Below, piece by piece: positions 1-6,736 of a DNA stretch of 13,781 bases. The position numbers and the translations under genes were made by a program. The stretch lies in NCBI RefSeq assembly GCF_947254915.1, contig NZ_CAMYEZ010000048.1, forward strand, positions 1 to 13,781. Reading direction: 5' to 3'. Under the pieces are notes generated by a model that made no database searches, was not told the origin of the DNA, and saw only the letters and a list, made by a program, of their open reading frames with translations. Each line of letters opens with the position of its first letter. Position 1 is the stretch's first letter. The stretch is from an uncultured Porphyromonas sp. GTDB taxonomy: Bacteria; Bacteroidota; Bacteroidia; Bacteroidales; Porphyromonadaceae.

Positions 1-7
1 GAACTAG

Positions 8-49
8 GAAATAAAACTTCGGAAGAATGAAATGAAACTTCGGAAGAAA
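8..49 (-). repeat. Two tandem 21-bp repeat units, probably the end of a longer array
   Basis: Two contiguous 21-base units lie at 8-28 and 29-49. Each contains the near-palindromic core CTTCGGAAG followed by AA. They are the reverse complement of the four units at 6294-6377. Bases 1-7 may be the tail of a further diverged unit, so the array may begin before the window. A related fragment with core TTCCGAAGAAT lies at 60-70 in the other orientation. No coding function is evident. This is a tandem intergenic repeat rather than a CRISPR array, because there are no unique spacers. Confidence 0.75.
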
Positions 50-77
50 GATTTTGAAGTTCCGAAGAATCGTTCCG

Positions 78-141
78 TTCCTCCGTGGAGAATGCCGAAT
101 CCCTAGGGAGCGATTTGATATTTTCCACGGGGAGTGATTGA
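78..141. repeat. Short dyad elements that accompany the 21-bp repeat
   Basis: This stretch holds a CTCCGTGGAG dyad (81-90), the palindrome TCCCTAGGGA (100-109), and two copies of a motif reading GGGAG(C/T)GATT(T)GA at 106-118 and 130-141. The second copy is preceded by TCCACGGGGAG, nearly the reverse complement of the CTCCGTGGA element. The same element types recur in the same left-to-right order after the repeat array at 6294-6377, so they appear to be part of one composite intergenic repeat family. Confidence 0.6.
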
Positions 142-224
142 TCTCCTTGATAGAGTGGATAGGAAATTGGGCGTTAATAACCATATGTATAGTCTATTTG
201 CACTGTGTCAACCATAGATCCACA

Positions 225-262
225 AGCTAGCCCCCAATATTATTGTACCTTTGTGGCTAGCT
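225..262. promoter_or_regulatory. Possible rseP promoter inside an inverted repeat
   Basis: TACCTTTG at 246-253 matches the Bacteroidetes -7 consensus TAnnTTTG and is the same octamer as in the metK promoter. No TTTG is found at the expected -33 distance, so the promoter call is weak. The octamer lies between the arms of a perfect 8-bp inverted repeat, AGCTAGCC (225-232) and GGCTAGCT (255-262). Such a layout could be an operator or an early hairpin in the transcript. It lies 19 bases before the first rseP start candidate. Confidence 0.35.
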
Positions 263-280
263 ATAATTACGACAAACTAG

Positions 281-1621
281 ATGGGTATAGATATGATAGC
301 ACTCATGAGTACTCTGATGCGGATCGGGCAGTTGCTCTTGGCGCTGAGTCTCTTGGTCTTTATACACGAGCTGGGGCACTTCCTCTTTGCGCGGCTCTTT
401 GGCGTGCGGGTGGACAAGTTTTATCTCTTCTTTGACCTCAAGGGTAAGGCGCTCTGGCGCTATCGCCCCAAGGGTAGCGAAACGGAGTACGGTATCGGCT
501 GGCTCCCGCTCGGGGGCTACTGCAAGATCCACGGCATGATCGACGAAAGCCTTGACACGGATCAGATCAAGGAGCCGATGCGTGGCAACGAATTTCGCAG
601 TAAGCCGGCATGGCAACGCTTTTTCATCCTGATCGGTGGGGTGCTCTTTAACTTCATCTTGGCGCTCCTGATCTATGCGGGCATATCGTACCACTGGGGC
701 GATGTGGAGATGTCCTCACGGTCGGTCACGGCGGGGATGATCTTTAGTCCTGCGGCTCAGGAGGTAGGCTTTCACGATGGAGACATCATATGGTCCATCG
801 ACGGCAAGGAGCGGGACGTGCTGCGTGCCGACTTCATGCGTGCGGTGATCGAGGCAAAGGAGGTGACCGTGCAGCGCGATGGTCAGCTGGTCAATATAGC
901 GATCCCTGACGATATGATGCAACGTATCTTGCGAGGCAACGAGGGGCTGATGACGATGCAGGTCCCCTTTGTCGCAGACAGTATTGTGCTAGGCAGTGCA
1001 GCTGCCGAGGCGGGGGTGCAGCGTGGCGACAAATTGCTTGCGCTGGACAGTATCCCGATGCCTCACTTGCCGAGTGGTCGTCGCTACTTCTACACCCATG
1101 CGGGCGAGTGGATTAGCTCTGAGTGGCTCCGTGGCAGTGATACGGTGCAGCTGGCGATACGTCCCGACACGATGGGCGTGATCGGGGTGATGCTCCGTCC
1201 GCTGCAAGACATTTACGAGGTGCAGCAGGTGCGCTACTCACTGCCAGAGAGCTTTGTGGTAGGGTGGCACAAGGGTATAGGCACGCTCTCGGGCTATGCG
1301 CAGGATATGAAGTATGTCTTCACACCTGAGGGAGCTTCCTCATTAGGGGGCTTGGTCTCGATGGGTAAGCTTTTCCCTGCGCAGTGGGACTGGTTCACCT
1401 TTTGGCAGATATGCGCTCTGCTGTCGATCATCTTTGCCTTTATGAATATCATCCCCATACCGGGACTGGACGGAGGGCACCTGCTTTTCGTCATCTGGGA
1501 GATGATCACCGGGCGCAAGGTAAAGGATGAAGTGCTGATACGAGCGCAGATGGTGGGGATGCTGCTCCTGATAGCTCTGGTGATCTATGCTAATGCCAAT
1601 GACCTCTTTAAGCTCTTCTGA
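281..1621 (+). CDS. rseP: RseP-family site-2 protease (membrane zinc metalloprotease)
   Basis: This is a site-2-protease family intramembrane metalloprotease. Characterised members cut transmembrane anti-sigma factors or leftover signal peptides in the cytoplasmic membrane. The 446-residue product has the zinc motif HELGH at residues 29-33 inside the first hydrophobic segment. A second hydrophobic segment lies near 114-136. Two PDZ-like domains follow at about 145-210 and 228-310, with GDI and GDK turns. The C-terminal active-site segment reads PIPGLDGGH, with LDGG at 396-399, and a final membrane helix follows at about 421-438. Length and domain order fit a complete RseP. Four in-frame ATGs (281, 293, 305, 317) precede the first helix; 281 is the longest choice, and 293 or 305 are equally plausible. 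mutS2 follows directly, so co-transcription is likely. The substrate cannot be told from this window. Confidence 0.95.
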   Translation: MGIDMIALMSTLMRIGQLLLALSLLVFIHELGHFLFARLFGVRVDKFYLFFDLKGKALWRYRPKGSETEYGIGWLPLGGYCKIHGMIDESLDTDQIKEPMRGNEFRSKPAWQRFFILIGGVLFNFILALLIYAGISYHWGDVEMSSRSVTAGMIFSPAAQEVGFHDGDIIWSIDGKERDVLRADFMRAVIEAKEVTVQRDGQLVNIAIPDDMMQRILRGNEGLMTMQVPFVADSIVLGSAAAEAGVQRGDKLLALDSIPMPHLPSGRRYFYTHAGEWISSEWLRGSDTVQLAIRPDTMGVIGVMLRPLQDIYEVQQVRYSLPESFVVGWHKGIGTLSGYAQDMKYVFTPEGASSLGGLVSMGKLFPAQWDWFTFWQICALLSIIFAFMNIIPIPGLDGGHLLFVIWEMITGRKVKDEVLIRAQMVGMLLLIALVIYANANDLFKLF

Positions 1622-1625
1622 CAAG

Positions 1626-4175
1626 ATGCCTAGCGACATAACCTATCCCTCGGACTATCTAGACAAAGTAGGCTACTACGACCTGCTAGATCTGATCGCC
1701 TCGGAGTGTCACAGCTCTATGGGGCGGGAGATGGTCGGTGCGCTGACCGCCTCGACTCGTCCAGACGCTATCCGCCATCGCCTAGAGCGTGTGCGGGAGA
1801 TGAGACATCTGCTGAACGTCACGATGGAGCTCCCCACACGACGTGTCGCTGACCTGCGGGCTACGCTCGGCACGCTACGTGCTGAGGGCAGTTACCTGAC
1901 TGAGGAGGAGCTGGCGCAGGTGGCTCAGGCGATCGTGAGCTATGAGGCGTGGTCGAGGCTCTTGACGAAAGTGCAGGACAATGGGGCGGGAGAGGTCACA
2001 CCGCTCTATCCCAGCCTGTCACGGCTTGTGGTGGGTAGTGAAGGCTTGCAGGAGATAGCGCAAACGATCTTGCGCAAGCTTGATCCACATGGACGACTGG
2101 TGGACAACGCTTCGCCACGGCTTGCTGAGCTACGCTTCGCCCTACAGCGTGAGGAGCGTGCCATTGCGAAGCTGATGCGAGGCCTGCTTACGGCAGCACA
2201 GGCAGCTGGCTATGTCGAGGAGGATGCGCAGGCAACGATGCGCTCGGGGCGCCCCGTCCTACCTGTGACTGCTATGCACAAGCGTCAGATACCAGGTATA
2301 GTCCACGACGAGAGTGCCACGGGCAAGACATTATATATAGAGCCTCTCGAGGTGGTCGAGGCAAACAACCGTATCCGTGAACTGGAGAGCGAGGAGCATC
2401 GTGAGGTGATTGAGATCTTGCGCCAGCTTACGGCACCTATTCGGGAGCGTCGTGAGACGTTGTCCCAGCTTTACCTCTCCATGGGGCGCATTGATGCGGT
2501 CTGTGCGATAGCTCGCTTTGCCGATGAGATGCACTGCTCCATACCCGAGGTGCGCAACAAGCCAACTATTCAGTGGTACCAGGCGGTCAACCCAATACTC
2601 CAGCACACGCTCAGTCAAGAGGGCAAGAGCGTTGTCGCGCAGGATATCTTGCTACGCTATCCCAACGAACGTATCCTTGTCATTTCGGGTCCTAATGCCG
2701 GCGGTAAGTCGGTTTGTCTCAAGACGGTCGGACTACTTCAATACATGCTGCAGAGTGGCATCCCGATTCCCGTGCACCCTGACTCGGTGGCGGGTGTCTT
2801 CAACCACCTAGCGATAGAGATAGGCGACAATCAGTCTATGGAGGACGATCTGAGTACTTACTCTTCGCACTTGAAGCACATGCGGGCTATGTCGGCCACT
2901 TGTGGAGCGAATAGTTTGCTCCTGATTGATGAGTTTGGAGCTGGTACGGAGCCTGAGCTGGGTGGAGCCATAGCGGAGGGGCTTTTGGCACTCTTTAATG
3001 AGCAGCGGGCATGGGGCGTCATCACGACGCACTACCGCAATCTCAAGGAGTATGCGACCACGCACAAGGGCATCGTCAACGGTGCTATGCTCTATGACCA
3101 GAAGGAGATGAAGCCACTTTACGAACTATCCATTGGTCAGCCGGGAAGCTCCTTTGCCCTAGAGATAGCACGTCAGCAAGGGTTGCCTCGCAAGGTGCTG
3201 GAGTACGCCACCGAGCTGGTCGGCGAGGAGGTGATCCAGAGCGAGCGCTACGTGCAGGACATCGTACGCGACAAGCAGTACTGGCAGCGCAAGCGCACCG
3301 AGATAGAGCATCGGGAGCAGAAGCTCGAGCGCCTCCTGGCAGACTACGAGGCGCGTCTGTCGAAGCTCAAGGAGCAGCGGCAGGACCTTCTGACGCAAGC
3401 ACAGCAGGAGGCAACACAACTACTGGATCAGAGTCGTGCTCAGATCGAGCGCACGATCCGAGAGATCAAGGAGAGCCAAGCGGAGCGACAGCAGACCAAG
3501 GAGGCTCGCCAAGCTCTCAGCGCCTACAGCGAGCAACTGGCACAGGCTGAGACGTTGGAGCCGTCGGGTAGTGTGGAGCGTGAGTTGGAGCGGCTCAAGC
3601 GTCGCAAGGAGCGTAAGGAGCGTAAGCGCAAGCAGGGCGGCGCCCCAGAGCGTGATGCGCAAAGCCAGTCGCCAGTCAAGCTTTCTGTGCCGAAGCCTCC
3701 TAAGGAGGGTGACGAGGTGCGGGTCACCACGATGAATGTGGTGGGTCTCCTCTCTGAACTTTCGGCCAGTAGTGCCACGGTGGTGGTCAATGGTCGCATA
3801 CGTATCACCTGCAAGCCTAATGAGATCGTACGACTTGGCAGTGAGCGCAAGGAGGAGCAGGCGCAGGCAGCTCCGCAACCAGCCCATACGACCAATGTGG
3901 TGGAGCATCTGCATGAGCGTCGGCTGGACTTCTCCGACCGACTAGACGTGCGGGGTATGCGAGCTGCTGAGGCAATCCAAGCGGTTCAATACTTCCTCGA
4001 TGATGCGATCAGTTTAGGCTTCAATCGTGTGCAGATACTGCACGGCACGGGGACGGGAGCGCTACGGATCTCTATCCGTGAGCTACTCGACCACTATCCA
4101 GGGGTGAGCCACTATCATGATGAAGATGTGCGGTTTGGCGGTGCAGGCATTACGATCGTTCATCTGCAGGAGTAG
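1626..4175 (+). CDS. mutS2: MutS2-family ATPase with C-terminal Smr nuclease domain
   Basis: MutS2 proteins are MutS-like ATPases outside mismatch repair. Different members have been linked to suppression of recombination and to rescue of collided ribosomes; which applies here is unknown. The ATPase shows a Walker A motif GPNAGGKS (355-362 from this start) and a Walker B motif LLLIDEFGAGTEP with the Asp-Glu pair at 435-436. A long charged coiled coil follows at about 525-640, then a very basic Arg/Lys/Glu run, then an Smr domain with LDVRG at 773-777 and HGTGTG at 806-811. The N-terminal mismatch-recognition domain of MutS is absent, as usual for MutS2. The start at 1626 is 4 bases after the rseP stop and gives 849 residues. 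An in-frame ATG at 1587 would overlap rseP by 35 bases and give 862. The 1626 start was chosen because the preceding residues are low-complexity and sit inside rseP. Confidence 0.95.
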   Translation: MPSDITYPSDYLDKVGYYDLLDLIASECHSSMGREMVGALTASTRPDAIRHRLERVREMRHLLNVTMELPTRRVADLRATLGTLRAEGSYLTEEELAQVAQAIVSYEAWSRLLTKVQDNGAGEVTPLYPSLSRLVVGSEGLQEIAQTILRKLDPHGRLVDNASPRLAELRFALQREERAIAKLMRGLLTAAQAAGYVEEDAQATMRSGRPVLPVTAMHKRQIPGIVHDESATGKTLYIEPLEVVEANNRIRELESEEHREVIEILRQLTAPIRERRETLSQLYLSMGRIDAVCAIARFADEMHCSIPEVRNKPTIQWYQAVNPILQHTLSQEGKSVVAQDILLRYPNERILVISGPNAGGKSVCLKTVGLLQYMLQSGIPIPVHPDSVAGVFNHLAIEIGDNQSMEDDLSTYSSHLKHMRAMSATCGANSLLLIDEFGAGTEPELGGAIAEGLLALFNEQRAWGVITTHYRNLKEYATTHKGIVNGAMLYDQKEMKPLYELSIGQPGSSFALEIARQQGLPRKVLEYATELVGEEVIQSERYVQDIVRDKQYWQRKRTEIEHREQKLERLLADYEARLSKLKEQRQDLLTQAQQEATQLLDQSRAQIERTIREIKESQAERQQTKEARQALSAYSEQLAQAETLEPSGSVERELERLKRRKERKERKRKQGGAPERDAQSQSPVKLSVPKPPKEGDEVRVTTMNVVGLLSELSASSATVVVNGRIRITCKPNEIVRLGSERKEEQAQAAPQPAHTTNVVEHLHERRLDFSDRLDVRGMRAAEAIQAVQYFLDDAISLGFNRVQILHGTGTGALRISIRELLDHYPGVSHYHDEDVRFGGAGITIVHLQE

Positions 4176-6120
4176 GGGACAGCTCTATTTAGTTCTCTTG
4201 CTCCTCCTTCCGCTGACGGGGTGGGCGCAGAGCGATTCGCTCACGATGAGCGAACTTCCCCTCGAGTGGCTCGTCGAGAGCTTGCCAAGTGACGAACTCT
4301 CCGAGCTAGGGGAGGACGACTTGCTAGAGCTATCACCGCAAGAGGCGAAGGCAAAGGAGCTGCTTGACCTGAACCGTGCCACTCAGCAGGAGCTGCAGGA
4401 GCGCTTTCCCTTTCTCACCCGCCAGCAGCTTCATCAGCTTAGGCTTTATCGTGATGAGCGCGGTGGCGAGCTCCAGTCGATTTATGACCTCAAGTGGGTC
4501 ACGGGCTGGGATCGTGAGACGATAGCTCGTGTGGCGCCCTATGTGACGGTGCGACCTTTCGCTGGGAAGCCTTATGAAAAGCCCAAGGCGCCACTCACTG
4601 GCGAAGCTTACCTTGCGATGAGCTACCATAAAGCTTCCGAAGCCGTCTCTGAAGCGTGGCATGACCCGCTCAAGCTTCGCTCGGCTATATCGCTCAGACA
4701 GAAGGGGCTTTGGCAGGTGGCGGCTCAGTATCAGAGATACCCGCAAGAACTGGCGAAAGATGGCACCTGGCGCTACTTCGCTATGTATGAACCTCGCTTG
4801 CCCTACCTTGATAAGGTGGTGCTTGGACACTTTAAAGTGGGGTGGGGCGCTGGTCTCCTCGCTGCTCGCTCCGTTTGGGCGAGTGCGAGTGCGCTACCTC
4901 AGTTCACGAGTCATAAGACGATGATCTCCCCTTCGCTCAGTGCGATGCGTGAGCGTACTTTGAGAGGCATTGCGAGTGAGGGGCGTTGGGGAGCGTGGCG
5001 TTACTCCGCTTTTTACTCTTACAGTCGGCTCGACGGCACGATCGATGAGCGACAAGGCCTGATAGAGGCTATCAGACCTAACATGCGCTACGACACCCCT
5101 GAGCGACGAGACCAGCGAGCGCTCATACCTATGCAGACGGTGGGTGCGCAGCTCGCTTACACCACACCACGAGCCTCCATTTCGCTACAGACGCTCTATG
5201 CTGACTGGATGGGGTATGACTTAGCCTTTATGCCTGGTTACAAAGCCATAGCGAGCGACAGGCCGCTCCAGTCGCATTGGCTCACCTCGCTTGCCTACCA
5301 GTGGCAGAGCCAGTCGCGACGCTTGGAACTGCAGGGCGAACTAGCCACTGAGCAGTTAGAGCATCTGGGCTTCATACAGCACCTGCGCTACCACACCCCT
5401 CGGCAGCGAGACCTCGGCGTGACACTATATTATATGTCTCCACGCTTCGCCTCCTATTATGGTCGGAGCGAGAGCCACTACGCCCGTCTGGGCAACGATA
5501 TGGGGCTTCGCCTCTACGGCTCCATGCGCCTGTTGAAGCGCTCCACCCTGCGTGCTATGCTAGAGCTATACGAAAGCCTTGAGCCTCGCTATCATAAGCT
5601 AGAGCGCAGTCGTGGTCTCCTGACACGTCTCTACCTCACCACCCGCTACAACAATCAGATCGAGCAACTCTGGTACGGGCAGCTGGGACGCTCCAATGAA
5701 GAGGCGCTGCGCTGGCGACTCAGTAGTACGCTACGCTATAGCCTAGAGCTCCTCTCCCTACAGCTTGTCGGAACTATCCAGCAGCGTCAATTAGAGGAAC
5801 AAGATGAGGCGCAGTGGGGGCGGTCGCTCACTGCCGTTGCCCGCTATCGTATGGGCGTGCGCTGTCCGCTCAGCATTGCGCTCTCGGGACATTACTACCA
5901 CGCCGACCACGTGCGGGTTGCGAGCTACGCTTACCTGCCCACCTCTCGCTACGCTTTCGGGTTGTACAGCGCTACTGGCCGAGGTGTTGCCACTGCACTA
6001 CTCCTGCAGTGGCAGCTAGCGCCGCGCTGGACACTCTCAGCCTCCGTGCGTTACGATTGTAGCCTAGACGAAGATGTCTCCCGCTGGCGCGCCGACAGCT
6101 ACCTCGTCTACCGCTTCTGA
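4117..6120 (+). CDS. Secreted helix-hairpin-helix protein with probable outer-membrane beta-barrel
   Basis: The 667-residue product begins with a basic region and a hydrophobic core (LYLVLLLLLPLTGWA), which looks like a signal peptide cut near residue 37. An acidic linker follows, then a helix-hairpin-helix region at about 80-147 resembling the ComEA/DUF655 type: it starts LLDLNRAT and continues with FLTRQQLHQLRLYRDERGG and a second helix pair. The rest (about 155-667) has many alternating aromatic and Arg residues and ends YLVYRF; a terminal Phe is typical of BamA-folded outer-membrane barrels. This suggests a periplasmic putative DNA-binding module tethered to a barrel. A role in DNA uptake is only a guess from ComEA similarity. 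The gene overlaps the mutS2 3' end by 59 bases in another frame, with ATGs at 4117, 4120 and 4126 all possible. The overlap implies translational coupling. The precise function is not recognised. Confidence 0.8.
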   Translation: MMKMCGLAVQALRSFICRSRGQLYLVLLLLLPLTGWAQSDSLTMSELPLEWLVESLPSDELSELGEDDLLELSPQEAKAKELLDLNRATQQELQERFPFLTRQQLHQLRLYRDERGGELQSIYDLKWVTGWDRETIARVAPYVTVRPFAGKPYEKPKAPLTGEAYLAMSYHKASEAVSEAWHDPLKLRSAISLRQKGLWQVAAQYQRYPQELAKDGTWRYFAMYEPRLPYLDKVVLGHFKVGWGAGLLAARSVWASASALPQFTSHKTMISPSLSAMRERTLRGIASEGRWGAWRYSAFYSYSRLDGTIDERQGLIEAIRPNMRYDTPERRDQRALIPMQTVGAQLAYTTPRASISLQTLYADWMGYDLAFMPGYKAIASDRPLQSHWLTSLAYQWQSQSRRLELQGELATEQLEHLGFIQHLRYHTPRQRDLGVTLYYMSPRFASYYGRSESHYARLGNDMGLRLYGSMRLLKRSTLRAMLELYESLEPRYHKLERSRGLLTRLYLTTRYNNQIEQLWYGQLGRSNEEALRWRLSSTLRYSLELLSLQLVGTIQQRQLEEQDEAQWGRSLTAVARYRMGVRCPLSIALSGHYYHADHVRVASYAYLPTSRYAFGLYSATGRGVATALLLQWQLAPRWTLSASVRYDCSLDEDVSRWRADSYLVYRF

Positions 6121-6155
6121 TATAGCCTCGGAAGACAATAGTCTGATACTTTGCG

Positions 6156-6177
6156 CCTACAAATACTGATTTGTAGG
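6156..6177 (+). terminator. Perfect hairpin after the rseP-mutS2-HHH block
   Basis: CCTACAAAT (6156-6164) and ATTTGTAGG (6169-6177) form a perfect 9-bp stem with the 4-base loop ACTG, 36 bases after the stop of the upstream gene. A smaller dyad AGAC-AATA-GTCT precedes it. There is no downstream T-run, so it is not a classical intrinsic terminator. It may mark the 3' end by blocking exonucleases. The position fits the end of the operon. Confidence 0.5.
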
Positions 6178-6293
6178 AATGCCGCATCATAGAGGATGAG
6201 TGCATCTATGTCTCAATGAAAGAAATCAAAAGGTGGAGGAATTTGAAAGACTCCTCCGTGGATATTATGGATTATCCAGTGAGGGTCGAGAAA

Positions 6294-6377
6294 ATTCTTC
6301 CGAACTTTTATTTCATTCTTCCGAAGTTTCATTTCATTCTTCCGAAGTTTCATTTCATTCTTCCGAACTTTTATTTC
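6294..6377 (+). repeat. Four tandem 21-bp repeats
   Basis: Four contiguous units of exactly 21 bases lie at 6294-6314, 6315-6335, 6336-6356 and 6357-6377. All start ATTCTTCCGAA. Units 1 and 4 share one variant (GAAC then TTTTATTTC) and units 2 and 3 share the other (GAAG then TTTCATTTC), giving an A-B-B-A order. They are the reverse complement of the units at 8-49. There are no spacers between units. Because 21 is a multiple of three, the array stays open in more than one reading frame. Confidence 0.85.
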
Positions 6378-6440
6378 GGCTCTCCGTGGAGAATTTTCGT
6401 TTGCTCCGTGGAGCTTTCCGATTTTCTCGGGAGCGATTGA
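6378..6440. repeat. CTCCGTGGA dyads and GGGAGCGATTGA motif after the repeat array
   Basis: Two hairpin-capable dyads follow the array: TCTCCGTGGAGA (6381-6392) and GCTCCGTGGAGC (6403-6414). Their outermost bases differ but stay paired (T-A in one, G-C in the other). GGGAGCGATTGA follows at 6429-6440. A further CTCCGTGGA lies before the array at 6254-6262. The same elements are seen at 78-141, so this is a composite repeat. Confidence 0.6.
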
Positions 6441-6465
6441 ATTTGAGGATGGACTGAACGGCTGA

Positions 6466-6497
6466 TTTGCGAGATTAAAAAGTTTGTCTTACCTTTG
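6466..6497 (+). promoter_or_regulatory. Bacteroidetes-type promoter for the metK leader
   Basis: TTTG at 6466-6469 and TACCTTTG at 6490-6497 are separated by 20 bases. This is an exact match to the Bacteroidetes primary sigma-factor promoter form (TTTG at -33, TAnnTTTG at -7). Transcription would be expected to start near 6503. That is about 270 bases before the metK ATG, and just before the structured region described separately. Confidence 0.7.
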
Positions 6498-6655
6498 TCT
6501 CCACGTGATGATAAGAGGCTCCGAAGAGGTCTCGGATCGTAGTGGATGGATTTGATAAGCTTGCAACCACTTAGAAAAATGCTAAAAACTTACCTCCCCA
6601 TCTCTCTCGTAGAGACCGCTGGAGGACCTTTCTAAGCAAGCCTAGAGACATCAAA

Positions 6656-6700
6656 AGCACCCCACGAGCTGATCCGTCAGACTGGTGGGGTGCTCTCTTG
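6656..6700 (+). terminator. Strong 10-bp hairpin with terminator character in the metK leader
   Basis: AGCACCCCAC (6656-6665) and GTGGGGTGCT (6685-6694) form a perfect 10-bp GC-rich stem. The loop contains the smaller dyad CTGA-TCCG-TCAG. CTCTTGTT follows directly, a moderately T-rich tail, and AAAA precedes the stem. It lies about 80 bases before the metK start. It could be an attenuator in the metK leader, or the 3' end of an independent small RNA made from the promoter at 6466-6497. Confidence 0.55.
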
Positions 6701-6709
6701 TTATGACCA

Positions 6710-6736
6710 GAGGCTCTAGCACTGTCCAGTAGCCTC
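6710..6736 (+). promoter_or_regulatory. Hairpin between the terminator-like stem and metK
   Basis: GAGGCT (6710-6715) pairs with AGCCTC (6731-6736), with a small inner dyad ACT-GTCC-AGT. The left arm duplicates GAGGCTC at 6515-6521, so the right arm has two possible partners about 200 bases apart. Such competition is typical of leader switches, but chance is possible for 6-base arms. Confidence 0.35.

Noticed and set aside
8..49. CRISPR array from repeated short units
   Set aside because: Units are directly adjacent 21-mers with no spacers, and no cas genes are seen. The same applies to 6294-6377.
205..435. Short + strand frame of 76 codons at the start of rseP
   Set aside because: It overlaps the conserved RseP N-terminus in another frame and resembles no family.
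3420..3914. Minus-strand frame of 164 codons inside mutS2
   Set aside because: It is the antisense shadow of the Arg/Lys/Glu-rich coiled coil, giving a low-complexity Leu-rich product. Similar minus-strand frames at 257-694 and 4333-4830 were rejected for the same reason.
1..6440. Composite transposon bounded by inverted repeats
   Set aside because: The flanking repeats are short tandem units, no transposase or target duplication is seen, and the enclosed genes are ordinary housekeeping types.
6200..6457. 85-residue protein with FHSSEVS heptads as a real gene
   Set aside because: Its open frame is explained by the 21-bp DNA repeat. A second frame is equally open, and the downstream part runs through the dyad elements that are non-coding elsewhere.
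6542..6600. Definite SAM-I (S-box) riboswitch call
   Set aside because: Short conserved-looking segments are present, but the P2 kink-turn and the P3 pairing are not convincing by eye. Only a covariance model search could settle it, so it is kept as a candidate.
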